From contig NZ_JAUOEM010000003.1 of assembly GCF_030540875.1 (NCBI RefSeq), forward strand, positions 682,001 through 746,000: DNA of 64,000 nt. The letters run 5' to 3'. A model generated the notes under the pieces. It searched no databases and was not told where the DNA came from. It was given only the letters and a program-made list of their open reading frames with translations. This stretch comes from Flavivirga amylovorans. Its GTDB lineage: Bacteria; Bacteroidota; Bacteroidia; Flavobacteriales; Flavobacteriaceae. The position numbers and the translations under genes are program-made. How positions within the stretch are numbered: position 1 is the stretch's first letter; each line of letters starts with the position of its first letter. Below are positions 54,965 to 64,000 of this stretch, in pieces.

Positions 54965-55675
54965 ATAAATACAAAAAATAATACTATCGAAGAATTAGAA
55001 AATCAGTTCAGCAAAATAGCCTCCATTTTAGGAGATAAATCTCGCTCTATCATCTTATGGAACTTATTGGATGGTAGAGCGTATACGGCAACAGAATTGG
55101 CAACATGTGCAAATATATCGTTACAATCTGCTAGTAATCATTTAAAAAAAATGACTACAGCAAATATCTTATCTGTAGAAAAACAAGGGAGACATCGGTA
55201 TTTTAAATTTGCAAACGATGATGTTTCTCAAGTAATAGAATCTATGGCTAGTTTAATGCCTTTAAATAAAGACTATAAAAAAATAAAAACACCAAAATTA
55301 AATGATTTTACTTACGCCAGAACTTGTTACGACCATCTTGCTGGAAGTGTTGGTGTTAGAATTACTGATTCATTAATAGATAATAGAATCATTGAAATTT
55401 CGGATAAAAATTACAGAGTCACTAAATATGGAAAAAAATGGTTTCATGGAATAGATATAAATACAGATACTATCCAACTTAAAAAACGTTCTTTTGCACA
55501 TCAGTGTTTAGATTGGAGTGAAAGAAAACATCACATAGCAGGAGCATTAGGAGCCTCTATTCTTGAAAAAATGGTAGAAAAAGATTGGATCCGTAAAAAA
55601 CCAAATTCTAGAGAATTAATGATTACGTCACATGGTAAAATACAATTGAAAAACAGATTAAATTTAGAATTATAA
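54965..55675 (+). CDS. ArsR-like HTH regulator without a canonical start
   Basis: The frame directly after the dinB TAG (54962-54964) starts with ATA and reads NTKNNTIEELENQFSKIAS, then ILGDKSRSIILWNLLDGRAY, then TATELATCANISLQSASNHL: a complete winged-helix ArsR domain with a first helix. The first canonical start is a TTG at 55067, inside this domain, which would drop helix 1 and leave 202 residues. I give the longer range (236 residues) because the upstream part is conserved-looking. The remaining residues (about 110-236) form a C-terminal domain I do not recognise, with YARTCYDHLAGSVGVRI. It is likely to regulate dinB or the nearby locus. Confidence 0.7.
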   Translation: MNTKNNTIEELENQFSKIASILGDKSRSIILWNLLDGRAYTATELATCANISLQSASNHLKKMTTANILSVEKQGRHRYFKFANDDVSQVIESMASLMPLNKDYKKIKTPKLNDFTYARTCYDHLAGSVGVRITDSLIDNRIIEISDKNYRVTKYGKKWFHGIDINTDTIQLKKRSFAHQCLDWSERKHHIAGALGASILEKMVEKDWIRKKPNSRELMITSHGKIQLKNRLNLEL

Positions 55676-55701
55676 AACACTTCCATGCAGCTCGAATATA
55701 C

Positions 55702-56955
55702 CTACTGTGATAACGAATCAACGTAAATTCCAATAAGATGGGTTCTTACTTCTACCGCTTTTAATGTCCCTTGAGACGTTTCTATCTTCATGCCTTTTGA
55801 AAACGTCAAAGGCATATGGCATTGAATACAATTATTGTCAGAATTCTTTTTACTTTCTTCTGTTGCTGAGCAAATACGATGAGAACCTATCCCTGAATCA
55901 TGACAACTTTGACATTTTTTATTGAATGCTATATGATCGTCTCTTTGGTTTTCATGAGGGTTATGACATGTTGTGCAATTCAGAACATCACTTTTCTTAA
56001 AGCATTTACTTGCAGAAAGTAATCCGTACTGATTGCCATGAACATCTAAGTTTTTCAGGTCTTTCTCTGTATAATCCGGAGTAGAAAACTGATTTAAACT
56101 ATCACCAGCTATAAACGAAAAAGGGCTTTTACTTCTTCGCGCTCTTACTCCTGAATGACATAAGGCGCAAGCATCTAAATTTTGTTGTCTAGTTAAATCA
56201 CCATGTTTTACTACGTGCATAGCCACCGTATCTAATGGATTTTTTCTATGAAAATTTACATGATCATTTGAAGGACCATGGCAACGTTCGCAATCTATAC
56301 CGTATACCATTTGGGATTTCTCATAACTATTTCGTTTATAAAACCTTTCGGTACTTTTGGCATAGGTCATATGGCATTCAAGACACCTACCAAAAATAGG
56401 TCTATCTGTAGCCACTTGATCTGATGGATAACCAGGACTATTTACCCAGCTATTACTTGGAGTGAAATAAGTAACCTGTAATTGATACAAGGAACTATCT
56501 TGCCATTTTAAATAGGACTGCCCTTTAGTTCCTGAACCAATGACTATATCAAATCGTGAAGAACTAATATGTGCATTATTGGATTTCAAAAAAGCATCTT
56601 GATACAATACATCATTTCTAACTTCCATCTTAAATCCTATAGAATCATTTAAGTTAAAAATATTTTCATGATCTTTAAAGCTTCCTTTTACAGTCTTTAG
56701 ATTTGCTTTTGCAGACGATTTAAAATGAGCTGTTTCAATATGTGTGTTGTAAATATCTAAATGACATTCTGCACAAGCTTCAGATCCGGTAAACCCTTTT
56801 CCATTACTATGTATCGCTATGGGTTCAATGGGAGAATAAGCACCTATGGAGAAGAAATCAGGAAGTAATTTAAATACTAAAAAACATACGCCCAATAGAA
56901 TTATTAGAGCAAAAATATTTTTTTTAAGCTTTGTGTTCTTTAATTTTTCTGCCAT
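55702..56955 (-). CDS. Membrane-anchored heptaheme cytochrome c
   Basis: A 417-residue protein. Residues 13-33 are an N-terminal membrane anchor (NIFALIILLGVCFLVFKLLP), so it faces the periplasm. Seven CxxCH haem motifs are visible in order: CAECH, CLECH, CERCH, CALCH, CTTCH, CQSCH and CIQCH. The type resembles cytochrome c-554-like or nitrite-reductase-related multihaem proteins, but no known subfamily is clearly matched. It starts 9 bp after the ASPIC lipoprotein gene and so is cotranscribed with it and probably with susCD. It could carry electrons from a periplasmic oxidation to the respiratory chain. Confidence 0.9.
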   Translation of the reverse strand: MAEKLKNTKLKKNIFALIILLGVCFLVFKLLPDFFSIGAYSPIEPIAIHSNGKGFTGSEACAECHLDIYNTHIETAHFKSSAKANLKTVKGSFKDHENIFNLNDSIGFKMEVRNDVLYQDAFLKSNNAHISSSRFDIVIGSGTKGQSYLKWQDSSLYQLQVTYFTPSNSWVNSPGYPSDQVATDRPIFGRCLECHMTYAKSTERFYKRNSYEKSQMVYGIDCERCHGPSNDHVNFHRKNPLDTVAMHVVKHGDLTRQQNLDACALCHSGVRARRSKSPFSFIAGDSLNQFSTPDYTEKDLKNLDVHGNQYGLLSASKCFKKSDVLNCTTCHNPHENQRDDHIAFNKKCQSCHDSGIGSHRICSATEESKKNSDNNCIQCHMPLTFSKGMKIETSQGTLKAVEVRTHLIGIYVDSLSQ

Positions 56956-56964
56956 CTAAAAATC

Positions 56965-59900
56965 TTAGATTATCTTAATGAATTGGGGATAGTCATTATT
57001 TTTAACAGCAATAATATATTTATGTCCACCAATATTAATTGAAGTTAAATCTTTTACATCTCCTCTAATAAACAAACCACATTTTTTATTAGGAACAGGC
57101 AAGAAATTACCATGACCATCTCCTTTTAAGTAGGTTCCTATACTAGAGTCATTCCTTGGGGTTTCTATTTCTGAAGCATATAGGTTTCCAGCAATCAAAA
57201 CATCTTTAAATCCATCATTATCGATATCATCTGTAATGATTCTATTCACTGACGAGAACTGTGCTTCATTAGGTAGTTTGGTTAATTTAAATTTGCCTGT
57301 ACCTAAATTCTCAATATAACTACTGGCAAAAGTTTGTGCTTTATAATGTATTTCTGCATTGCTTAATGCGCCTTTACCATATACTTCTGTAACTTCCGCT
57401 ACTGCAAACGAACTATAATTTTCAAACTTTTTATTTAAAGATGGTATTTGTTGTGATGAACATGATTTTCCTCGCACTGGAAACAACTTTCCAAAATTAT
57501 AATAACTTAAAACAATATCTTTTCTTTTATTATCATCAAAATCGTCTGCATATACTTCAAATGGTTCTTCGATAGTCGCTTTATATTTATAATTAAGTCC
57601 AAGATTACCAACTACATAATCTATATCACCATCATTATCAAAATCATTCTGAATCAGACTGGACCACCAACCATTGGTGTTTTCTAAACCTATACTTTCT
57701 GTAACATTTTTAAACGCCCCATCAGTATTACTATAAAATAAAATAGGAGTCCACTCGCCTACTATTATTAAATCTAAAGTGCCATTCGCATCAAAATCAG
57801 TCCAAACGGCATCGGTAATCATTCCCAATGTTTCAAAATCTGGTGCCAAAAGAGATGTTACGTCTTTAAAAAAACCTTTGTCGTTATTTAAAATATAGCT
57901 TTTAGTTGGCCATGGGTATTGACCAGCAACTAATCTACCACCAACAAATAAATCTAAGTCTCCATCTCCATCATAATCTCCTGCCTTCACTCTAGAACCA
58001 CTGGTTACTATTTCTGGTAAATTATGTTCTGCTTTAGTAAATTTCCCTTGTCCATTATTAATATATAGACGGTCTTGATAGTGTGATACATCTTCACTTT
58101 TTTCATTACCTCCGCTAACAACATATAGATCTTGATCTCCATCTGAATCCGCATCAAAAAACAAAGCGCTCATATCTTCCCTTGCTTTATCAATATCCCA
58201 GACATCATGATTCGTTTTATCAAATTTACCTTTTGAATTCTGAATAAAAAGAGCGCCTGCTTGCTGAGACGAACCTCCTATATAAAAATCTTCCAGACCG
58301 TCTCCATTAACATCGGCTACGGCGACTCCAGATCCTAACATCGATGTTTTATGAGGAAGTAATGGCTCAAAATAATAATCATTATAGTTGTTTTCCGAAT
58401 GTTTAAAATCTACTTGAAGAGAATCCAAGGCTACTGTTTCAAAAATCGTTGGTTGCTCAAAACGCTCTTTACTTTGATTGATTGCAGATGAAAAGTCTAC
58501 AACCATGTTTTGATTTGCTTTTACATTTTTTATTTCAGAAATAGAACCATTAGGCCAAACAACCTTGACCATAGAGATGTTTTCAGTCTTTCCTAATCCA
58601 AAATGTAATTGAGGGGCTACTGAAGATTGGAAACCTCTCGATAAAGTAAGTTCATTGTATTGTTCTAATGAATCAGATGACACATAAACTTTAGTGCCTA
58701 GACCATTTTTATTTTTTTCAGATCCTTTTAAAGTAACTTGTAAATAGTTGTTTTTATCTAAATTATTGTTCCTGTAAATTGAAGCTTCTTGATCTATATT
58801 ATTTATAACATAATCTAGATCGCCATCATTATCTAAATCTGCATAGATAGCGCCATTAGAAAAGGTTTTTTCTTCCCAACCCCATTCTGAAACCATATTC
58901 TTAAACGTATAATCTTTCGTATTTTTATAAATATAATTTGATACTTTTTCTGAAGGGATCTGTTCTATTTCTGCTGCAGATAGTTTGACACCTCCAAAGT
59001 GATTTCTGGATTTTAACTTTTTAAAATAATCTCTGTTATTAATATCTCTTCGAGTACCATTAGAAATGGTTACATCTTTCCAGCCATCATTATCCAAATC
59101 GGCAAAGAGAATGGACCAGCTCCAATCTGTTGTAGAGATACCTGCCAACCTAGACACTTCACTAAAAATGGGATTGCCATTAGCATCAGTTCCTCTATTA
59201 AGTTGAAGGCAATTTTGCATATATTGATAATTTAACCCAGCATTCACCATTTTTGTAAATCCTACGGGGTTCATACTAGCCATATTCGCTTTAGACCTTC
59301 TATTGTCTTCTGGCGTCATATCTACTTGTGCTATATCAATAAGATTATCGTTATTGTAATCGGCTACATCTGCTCCCATACCATATTGTGCTGTATGATT
59401 GACAGACTCTCCTGCTATTTCTGTGAATGTACTATTCTTGCTATTAATGTATAAATAATCTGCTGAATCAAAATCATTAGACACATAAATATCTTTCCAA
59501 CCATCATTATTAAAATCAGCAATGGTAGCACTTAGGGATAGTCCAAAGTTTAGAATACCCGATTCAATGGTAACATCGGTGAAAGAACCATCACCATTAT
59601 TTCGATATAAAATATCGGATTCTTCTATTTTGGGATGATTTGATTTATGTTGATACAATTCTACCGGACTTTTAAAAGGTGTCGGTGGGTAATTAGCAAG
59701 ATAAAGATCTAAATCACCATCATTATCATAGTCAAAAAATGTACTTTGAGTAGTGTGTCCATTATGATCTATACCAAACGTTTTAGATTTTTCTGTAAAT
59801 GTAGTATCTCCATTGTTTACATATAGTAGGTTATTTCTATTGTTTCCTTTTCCCGAAACACTTACATAGATGTCTAAATAGCCATCGTTATTAATATCGA

Positions 59901-60246
59901 CCATTGTCGTTCCTGTAACCCATCTATCGTCTCCTGCCACTCCTGAAACACTGGTAATATCTTCAAATACAAAATCACCTTTATTCAAGTAGAGCATATT
60001 GGATTTCATATTAGCAGTAAAAAACAAATCTATAAGACCATCATTATTAATATCACCTGCAGATACACCACCTCCCATATACATGTAGGGGTAATTGAAG
60101 TAGTTTAAACTATCGGTCTCAACAATATCATTTGAAAATAAAATACCTGTCTTATCTGATGTAAGAAGATTAAATTGTTTTATATCTTGCTTTTTACAAG
60201 ATAACACTAGGAATAAAAAAACAAAACTGGTATAAATAATCTTCAT
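56965..60246 (-). CDS. FG-GAP/VCBS repeat lipoprotein with ASPIC/UnbV domain
   Basis: A 1093-residue lipoprotein (MKIIYTSFVFLFLVLSCKKQ, lipobox LVLSC). Fourteen or so DxDxDGxxD calcium loops such as DINNDGLIDLFF, DYDNDGDLDLYL, DFNNDGWKDIYV, DADSDGDQDLYV and DIDNDGFKDVLIAG mark two seven-bladed beta-propellers. Between them, at about 500-600, lies an ASPIC/UnbV domain (LGTKVYVSSDSLEQYN, LHFGLGKTENISMVKVVWPNG). Such proteins commonly follow susCD in Bacteroidota and probably bind glycan or form a surface complex; no enzyme activity is assigned. It lies about 88 bp after susD, with a terminator in the gap. Confidence 0.88.
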   Translation of the reverse strand: MKIIYTSFVFLFLVLSCKKQDIKQFNLLTSDKTGILFSNDIVETDSLNYFNYPYMYMGGGVSAGDINNDGLIDLFFTANMKSNMLYLNKGDFVFEDITSVSGVAGDDRWVTGTTMVDINNDGYLDIYVSVSGKGNNRNNLLYVNNGDTTFTEKSKTFGIDHNGHTTQSTFFDYDNDGDLDLYLANYPPTPFKSPVELYQHKSNHPKIEESDILYRNNGDGSFTDVTIESGILNFGLSLSATIADFNNDGWKDIYVSNDFDSADYLYINSKNSTFTEIAGESVNHTAQYGMGADVADYNNDNLIDIAQVDMTPEDNRRSKANMASMNPVGFTKMVNAGLNYQYMQNCLQLNRGTDANGNPIFSEVSRLAGISTTDWSWSILFADLDNDGWKDVTISNGTRRDINNRDYFKKLKSRNHFGGVKLSAAEIEQIPSEKVSNYIYKNTKDYTFKNMVSEWGWEEKTFSNGAIYADLDNDGDLDYVINNIDQEASIYRNNNLDKNNYLQVTLKGSEKNKNGLGTKVYVSSDSLEQYNELTLSRGFQSSVAPQLHFGLGKTENISMVKVVWPNGSISEIKNVKANQNMVVDFSSAINQSKERFEQPTIFETVALDSLQVDFKHSENNYNDYYFEPLLPHKTSMLGSGVAVADVNGDGLEDFYIGGSSQQAGALFIQNSKGKFDKTNHDVWDIDKAREDMSALFFDADSDGDQDLYVVSGGNEKSEDVSHYQDRLYINNGQGKFTKAEHNLPEIVTSGSRVKAGDYDGDGDLDLFVGGRLVAGQYPWPTKSYILNNDKGFFKDVTSLLAPDFETLGMITDAVWTDFDANGTLDLIIVGEWTPILFYSNTDGAFKNVTESIGLENTNGWWSSLIQNDFDNDGDIDYVVGNLGLNYKYKATIEEPFEVYADDFDDNKRKDIVLSYYNFGKLFPVRGKSCSSQQIPSLNKKFENYSSFAVAEVTEVYGKGALSNAEIHYKAQTFASSYIENLGTGKFKLTKLPNEAQFSSVNRIITDDIDNDGFKDVLIAGNLYASEIETPRNDSSIGTYLKGDGHGNFLPVPNKKCGLFIRGDVKDLTSINIGGHKYIIAVKNNDYPQFIKII

Positions 60247-60261
60247 TTTATAAATTTAAGG

Positions 60262-60293
60262 AAAAAGAGGCTTTGAATATAATCCAAAGCCTC
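60262..60293 (-). terminator. Intrinsic terminator or attenuator after susD
   Basis: On the minus strand GAGGCTTTG pairs with CAAAGCCTC (60285-60293 with 60267-60275) around a 9-base loop and is followed by five T. It probably limits transcription past susCD so that the downstream lipoprotein and cytochrome are made at a lower level. Confidence 0.8.
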
Positions 60294-60334
60294 AACCAAA
60301 TTAAACTAACTAAACATAAACCTCTACAAATGGA

Positions 60335-61882
60335 TTAATACCCATCATTTTGTTTAAGATTTTCGTTAATAGCTAATGCATTATTAGGTAAAGGCAATAA
60401 CTCATGCCCACTAGGAATTGTAACGCCTTTAACCCTTTGCATATAACTGGTAGCTTCTCCAGATCTTCTTATTACTGGCCATAACGAGAATTCTCCTCCT
60501 ATCTCATGACGGTATTCGTCAAGAATATTATCCATTGAGACGGTTTTTGCTGGTGCAGTACCACCCCATGCTCTATTTCTAACTCTATCGAAAGCCGCTT
60601 GTGCTTTTGCCGTTTGTCCATCTTTGAGAGCAGATTCCGCTAAACTCAGCAATACCTCTCCATAGCGTATCCAAATATGATTTTGACCACCAAAAATAAC
60701 GGCTTTACCCCAACCTTGAATCGTTGGGTCTCTCCAACCTTTAACACCCCAATAACCTGTTCTGTCAGCAGGATTGTTACCAGTCCAAGGCTCAGCGACT
60801 GTACCAACCGTATTAATATCTACCCCATCATAATCAATAATATTAATTAATGGATCTGGATGTTCTTCCCCTGGAGCTAGTACGGTTGCCTGTCTTCTTA
60901 AATCTCCTGCCTCAAAAGAATCGTAAAGATCTTTTCTTGGTAGACCTGCAAAACCACCTCCACCAGTAATATCTGTAGGCATAGAGAATAATTGCCAAAT
61001 ACTAACTTCATCATTTCTATTCCATCCTAAATCTCCATTTGCTGCCCATTGAATCTCAAATAAGGATTCTTTACCGTTGGGGTTAGCTAATGCATGAATA
61101 TCAAGGTAATTCTCTTCTAAAGATGTTACTCCACCTGTTTCTATAGCTTCAAAAGCTGTAACGGCTTCTCCATACTGCCCCAACCACATGTGAGCATTTC
61201 CTAAAACAGCATAAGCCGTTCCTCTAGTTGTTCTTCCTTTTTCTTCAGAGTATGACCATGGAAGTCTAGTAACTGCATCTGTCATATCTGTTACTATCTG
61301 TTGAAAAACAGCATCTTGGGTATCTCTTGGTTTAAAGGCATCATCTAATGGATCTAACATTAATGGAACGCCTCCAAAAGTGCCGCCTAGGTATTGATAT
61401 GCTATAGCTCTTAACACTAAAGCTTCACCTATTAGTCTACTACCCAAATCGGCATCTATATTTCCAGCATCAATAGCTGGTTGAATATTTACTAAAACAT
61501 CATTAGCTCTACCTATAGTTCTATATAATATTGGCCACATTTTAGTAGGCACATCTCCATCAGGGTTAACATCTAATCTATCATATTCGGTATCAGAGCC
61601 ACTATCCTGCCAATCCAAAGTCACATTATTTGCCATTCTGAAAATGCCTTTAATGTTGAACTCATTAGGGAATCCGGGGTCTCCCTGAGAACCTGCCTGA
61701 AACCCGTCATAAACACCTGTTAATGCTGCTATTGCTGTACTTTCGCTCGAATAAACAGTTGGTCCCGTTAATCCGTCTGTTTTTGTGTCTTGTAAGAAGT
61801 TATCTGAACAACTATATACTAATGCTAGTAAAATTGCCCCAAGAACTCCTATAAATTTAATATTTTTCATTTTTTTATTCAT
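60335..61882 (-). CDS. SusD/RagB-family glycan-binding lipoprotein
   Basis: A 515-residue surface lipoprotein with signal sequence ending LVYSC (starting at M1 61882 or M5 61870). Typical SusD/RagB features: TGPTVYSSESTAIAALTGVY, the RANDVLVNI helix, the LIGEALVLRAIAYQYLGGTF TPR-like region, YAVLGNAHMWLGQYGEAVTA, and the C-terminal IWIRYGEVLLSLAESAL, DEYRHEIGGEFSLWPVIRR and LLPLPNNALAINENLKQN. It binds oligosaccharides at the surface for transport through the SusC partner, which lies 10 bp upstream. The predicted glycan is unknown, though GH3 genes nearby hint at beta-glucan. Confidence 0.95.
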   Translation of the reverse strand: MNKKMKNIKFIGVLGAILLALVYSCSDNFLQDTKTDGLTGPTVYSSESTAIAALTGVYDGFQAGSQGDPGFPNEFNIKGIFRMANNVTLDWQDSGSDTEYDRLDVNPDGDVPTKMWPILYRTIGRANDVLVNIQPAIDAGNIDADLGSRLIGEALVLRAIAYQYLGGTFGGVPLMLDPLDDAFKPRDTQDAVFQQIVTDMTDAVTRLPWSYSEEKGRTTRGTAYAVLGNAHMWLGQYGEAVTAFEAIETGGVTSLEENYLDIHALANPNGKESLFEIQWAANGDLGWNRNDEVSIWQLFSMPTDITGGGGFAGLPRKDLYDSFEAGDLRRQATVLAPGEEHPDPLINIIDYDGVDINTVGTVAEPWTGNNPADRTGYWGVKGWRDPTIQGWGKAVIFGGQNHIWIRYGEVLLSLAESALKDGQTAKAQAAFDRVRNRAWGGTAPAKTVSMDNILDEYRHEIGGEFSLWPVIRRSGEATSYMQRVKGVTIPSGHELLPLPNNALAINENLKQNDGY

Positions 61883-61892
61883 GACAATTTAT

Positions 61893-64000
61893 TTAAAATT
61901 TTAAATTAAGTCCTAAAGTTACAGAGCTAGAAATCGGATAAGCTCCGGCATCGATACCTCTGGTCTGTACACTGGTAACACCATTAACATCTGTATTTTG
62001 ACCTACTTCAGGATCAGAGCCATTATACTTTGTCCAAGTGATGACATTTTGTGCACTTAGATAGATTCTTAATGCGCTCAATCCCAGTTTATCAATAATT
62101 GAATCTGGTAAGCTATATCCAAAATTTAAATTTCTTAATCTTAAGAAAGAACCATCTTCGACAAAATGACTGGAAGCTCTATTATTTTGGATATCATTAT
62201 CATCTAATAAAGCTCTTGCGTAAATGTTAGAAGGATTAGTAGGTGTCCATCTGTTATTGTAATAATCGGTTCCTACATTTGAAAATGAATTGGATGTACC
62301 ATACGATGTAGGACTTTCTAATCCTCTACGCACAATATTCAACACCTCATTACCAGAGACTCCGTAAAACTCTAATCCTAAATCGAAGTTCTTGTATGCG
62401 AAGTTTAAGTTTAAACTCCCATAAAAATCAGGTACAGGGCTTCCTATTGTTGTTCTATCTTCCCCTGTAATTTCACCATCACCATTTAAATCTGCAAATC
62501 TACGGTCTCCTGCTGTCGTTTTTGAATCTTGATAAGCCCCACTTGGAGCATTTGCATTCAATGCATCTACTTCTGCTTGCGTTTGGAAAATGCCATCAGC
62601 TACAAACCCATAAAAAGAACCTACTTCACCACCAACTTCAGATCTTGTTACATCATACCAAAATGCACCTTCGTTAAATACCTGAAGGAATTCTGAAGTA
62701 AATACAACAAACCCTGGTCCTGTTAATTCTGTAATCTCATTATTTATTGATGTAATATTTGCCGAAATATCATATGTAAAATCACCTCCATTCTTTTTAT
62801 AACCCATTAGGAATTCAAATCCTTCATTAACTACATTACCAGCATTAACCGCTCTAGTTGAAAAACCTGATTGTACGGGAATGGTTTCATTAAATAAGAA
62901 ATCTGAAGATTCTTTCTTAAACCAATCTAACGTAAAGTAGAGTCTGTTATCTAACAACTCGCCTTCAAAACCAATATTTGTTTGTATTTGAGTTTCCCAT
63001 GTTAGTTCTGGATTAGGTAAACCAGTTGCTATGAGTCCTTGTGCATCAACACCTCCAAAACTATAGCTGGCATCTGTATTATTACTAGGTCCATTATTAT
63101 ATATGGCAAGAAAACTAAACGGCTGAATTCCTGCAAAGTTTCCAGTCTCACCCCAACTGGCACGGAATTTTAAGATATCAAATGTACTATCGTCCATGAA
63201 TGCTTCTTCATCAATATTCCATCCTAAAGCTACTGACGGAAAGACACCCCAAAAGTTATCCTTTGTAAATTGATCTCCTACACCATCTCGTCTAATTGTA
63301 CCTGTTATGTAATATTTACTATCAAAGCTATAATTCAATCTTGCAAATGTACTTGCTAAGGTTTGTCTCGTAGAAGCTCCTGAAGCATTTGTAATATTAG
63401 ATGCCTGAGAGATATCTCGTATTTCATTATTTAAAAACCCAGAACCTGTAGTAGATTGAAACTTATTATAAGTTCTCTGTGCAGATGTACCTGCTAATAC
63501 ACTTATCTTATGTTTATCTGCAAATGTTTTATTATATTCTAAAATAAATTCAGCCAACCATTGATTAGAGGTATTACTGTTATAATTAAAGGTGGCATTG
63601 TTTCGTACATCAAGGTTATTTATACTTCTATAGTATTGAGGATTAAAAGTCCAGCCTGAAAAATTATCGGTTCTGGCTCCAAAATTAAGTTTTGAGCTAA
63701 GACCATCAACAATATCATATTCCAGATTCATATTCGCCAAAACACTATTATTGATATTATCCTGATCTCTTTCCAATCCTTGTGCAATAACATTTCTACT
63801 ATCTCTTAAGGACTCTGAACCTTCATCTGGATATGCTCCAAAGTTCCCATTACCATCAACTGGGACATCAGTTAAGTTGGGATCTCCATTTAAATTCACT
63901 TCTCCTATTGGTGCTAAGTGAGGTATATTACTATAAATCTGTAATAAGTTTCCACGACCAGCGCTAAGTGGTTGAAAGCTTTGTGAAGCTATATATTTTG
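61893..64000 (-). CDS. SusC/RagA-family TonB-dependent transporter, partial
   Basis: Open from the right edge of the window to the stop at 61893, about 700 residues; the N-terminus (carboxypeptidase-like domain, TonB box, plug) lies outside. Visible barrel features include GTSAQRTYNKFQST, NYSFDSKYYITGTIRRDGVG, SVALGWNIDEEAFM, LKFRASWGETGNFAGIQPFS, and DLNGDGEITGEDRTTIGSPV, with the C-terminal SSVTLGLNLKF ending in Phe as usual. The segment YISLTGxxDxT-like is not required. SusC forms the outer-membrane pore under the SusD lid. It is the first gene in the window of the region extending to the gluconate permease. Confidence 0.95.
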   Translation of the reverse strand, partial: KYIASQSFQPLSAGRGNLLQIYSNIPHLAPIGEVNLNGDPNLTDVPVDGNGNFGAYPDEGSESLRDSRNVIAQGLERDQDNINNSVLANMNLEYDIVDGLSSKLNFGARTDNFSGWTFNPQYYRSINNLDVRNNATFNYNSNTSNQWLAEFILEYNKTFADKHKISVLAGTSAQRTYNKFQSTTGSGFLNNEIRDISQASNITNASGASTRQTLASTFARLNYSFDSKYYITGTIRRDGVGDQFTKDNFWGVFPSVALGWNIDEEAFMDDSTFDILKFRASWGETGNFAGIQPFSFLAIYNNGPSNNTDASYSFGGVDAQGLIATGLPNPELTWETQIQTNIGFEGELLDNRLYFTLDWFKKESSDFLFNETIPVQSGFSTRAVNAGNVVNEGFEFLMGYKKNGGDFTYDISANITSINNEITELTGPGFVVFTSEFLQVFNEGAFWYDVTRSEVGGEVGSFYGFVADGIFQTQAEVDALNANAPSGAYQDSKTTAGDRRFADLNGDGEITGEDRTTIGSPVPDFYGSLNLNFAYKNFDLGLEFYGVSGNEVLNIVRRGLESPTSYGTSNSFSNVGTDYYNNRWTPTNPSNIYARALLDDNDIQNNRASSHFVEDGSFLRLRNLNFGYSLPDSIIDKLGLSALRIYLSAQNVITWTKYNGSDPEVGQNTDVNGVTSVQTRGIDAGAYPISSSVTLGLNLKF

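Overview
The window looks like a chromosomal segment of a marine-type member of the Flavobacteriaceae (Bacteroidota). It is AT-rich and carries SusC/SusD proteins, a BshA bacillithiol enzyme, a Bacteroidota-type LptD and TamB, a NagZ/beta-lactamase fusion, many lipoproteins with a Cys lipobox, and several TTG starts without clear Shine-Dalgarno sequences. I saw no rRNA, tRNA, CRISPR array, phage or insertion sequence.

Layout. 1-994 is the 5' part of a dicarboxylate/amino-acid cation symporter (minus strand). 1398-3591 holds aroC and a calcineurin-type UDP-diacylglucosamine diphosphatase-like phosphoesterase. 3735-7755 holds a small accessory group: a beta-barrel protein, a WYL regulator with an NTF2-like neighbour, and an AlkC-type alkylation repair protein with an Ig-like tail. 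7779-17069 has a large FAD/Fe-S dehydrogenase, an OmpX-like porin, bshA, the NagZ-like/beta-lactamase fusion and serB. 17309-22561 is a minus-strand run (amidase, MCE protein, HdrC-like and HdrB-like Fe-S proteins, a zinc-ribbon membrane protein, an unknown protein). It is divergent from lptD and ridA (22730-25975). 25990-31865 contains a hybrid histidine kinase whose phospho-acceptor His is Tyr, two lipoproteins, an N-acetylglucosamine kinase-like gene, gap and pfkA. 32022-36419 is tamB. 36584-43181 is mostly plus-strand housekeeping: tsaD, rsmE, trmH-like, an AI-2E transporter and a THUMP-like methyltransferase. 43230-45344 encodes a coiled-coil protein with twelve 34-residue repeats.

The most accessory part is 45527-64000, apparently one carbohydrate-utilisation region on the minus strand, interrupted by a DinB/ArsR pair on the plus strand. 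Its upstream half is SusC, SusD, a large FG-GAP/ASPIC lipoprotein and a membrane-anchored heptaheme cytochrome c. Its downstream half is an esterase, two GH3 glycosidases, a fused gluconokinase/6-phosphogluconate dehydrogenase and a GntP-type gluconate permease, with almost no space between genes. Taken together this suggests a glucan or beta-glucoside system with an oxidative branch: glycan captured by SusCD, deacylated and cleaved by the esterase and GH3 enzymes, some sugar oxidised to an aldonate outside the cytoplasm with electrons possibly passing to the cytochrome, then aldonate imported by GntP and converted to ribulose-5-phosphate by the fused enzyme. No sugar dehydrogenase is visible in the window, so the oxidative step is inference.

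Other points of note: the ArsR-like gene has no canonical start upstream of its conserved first helix and is separated from dinB by one in-frame TAG; tamB has no canonical start ahead of its basic N-terminal segment; and a strong intrinsic terminator lies about a dozen bases ahead of the kinase gene that follows gap.
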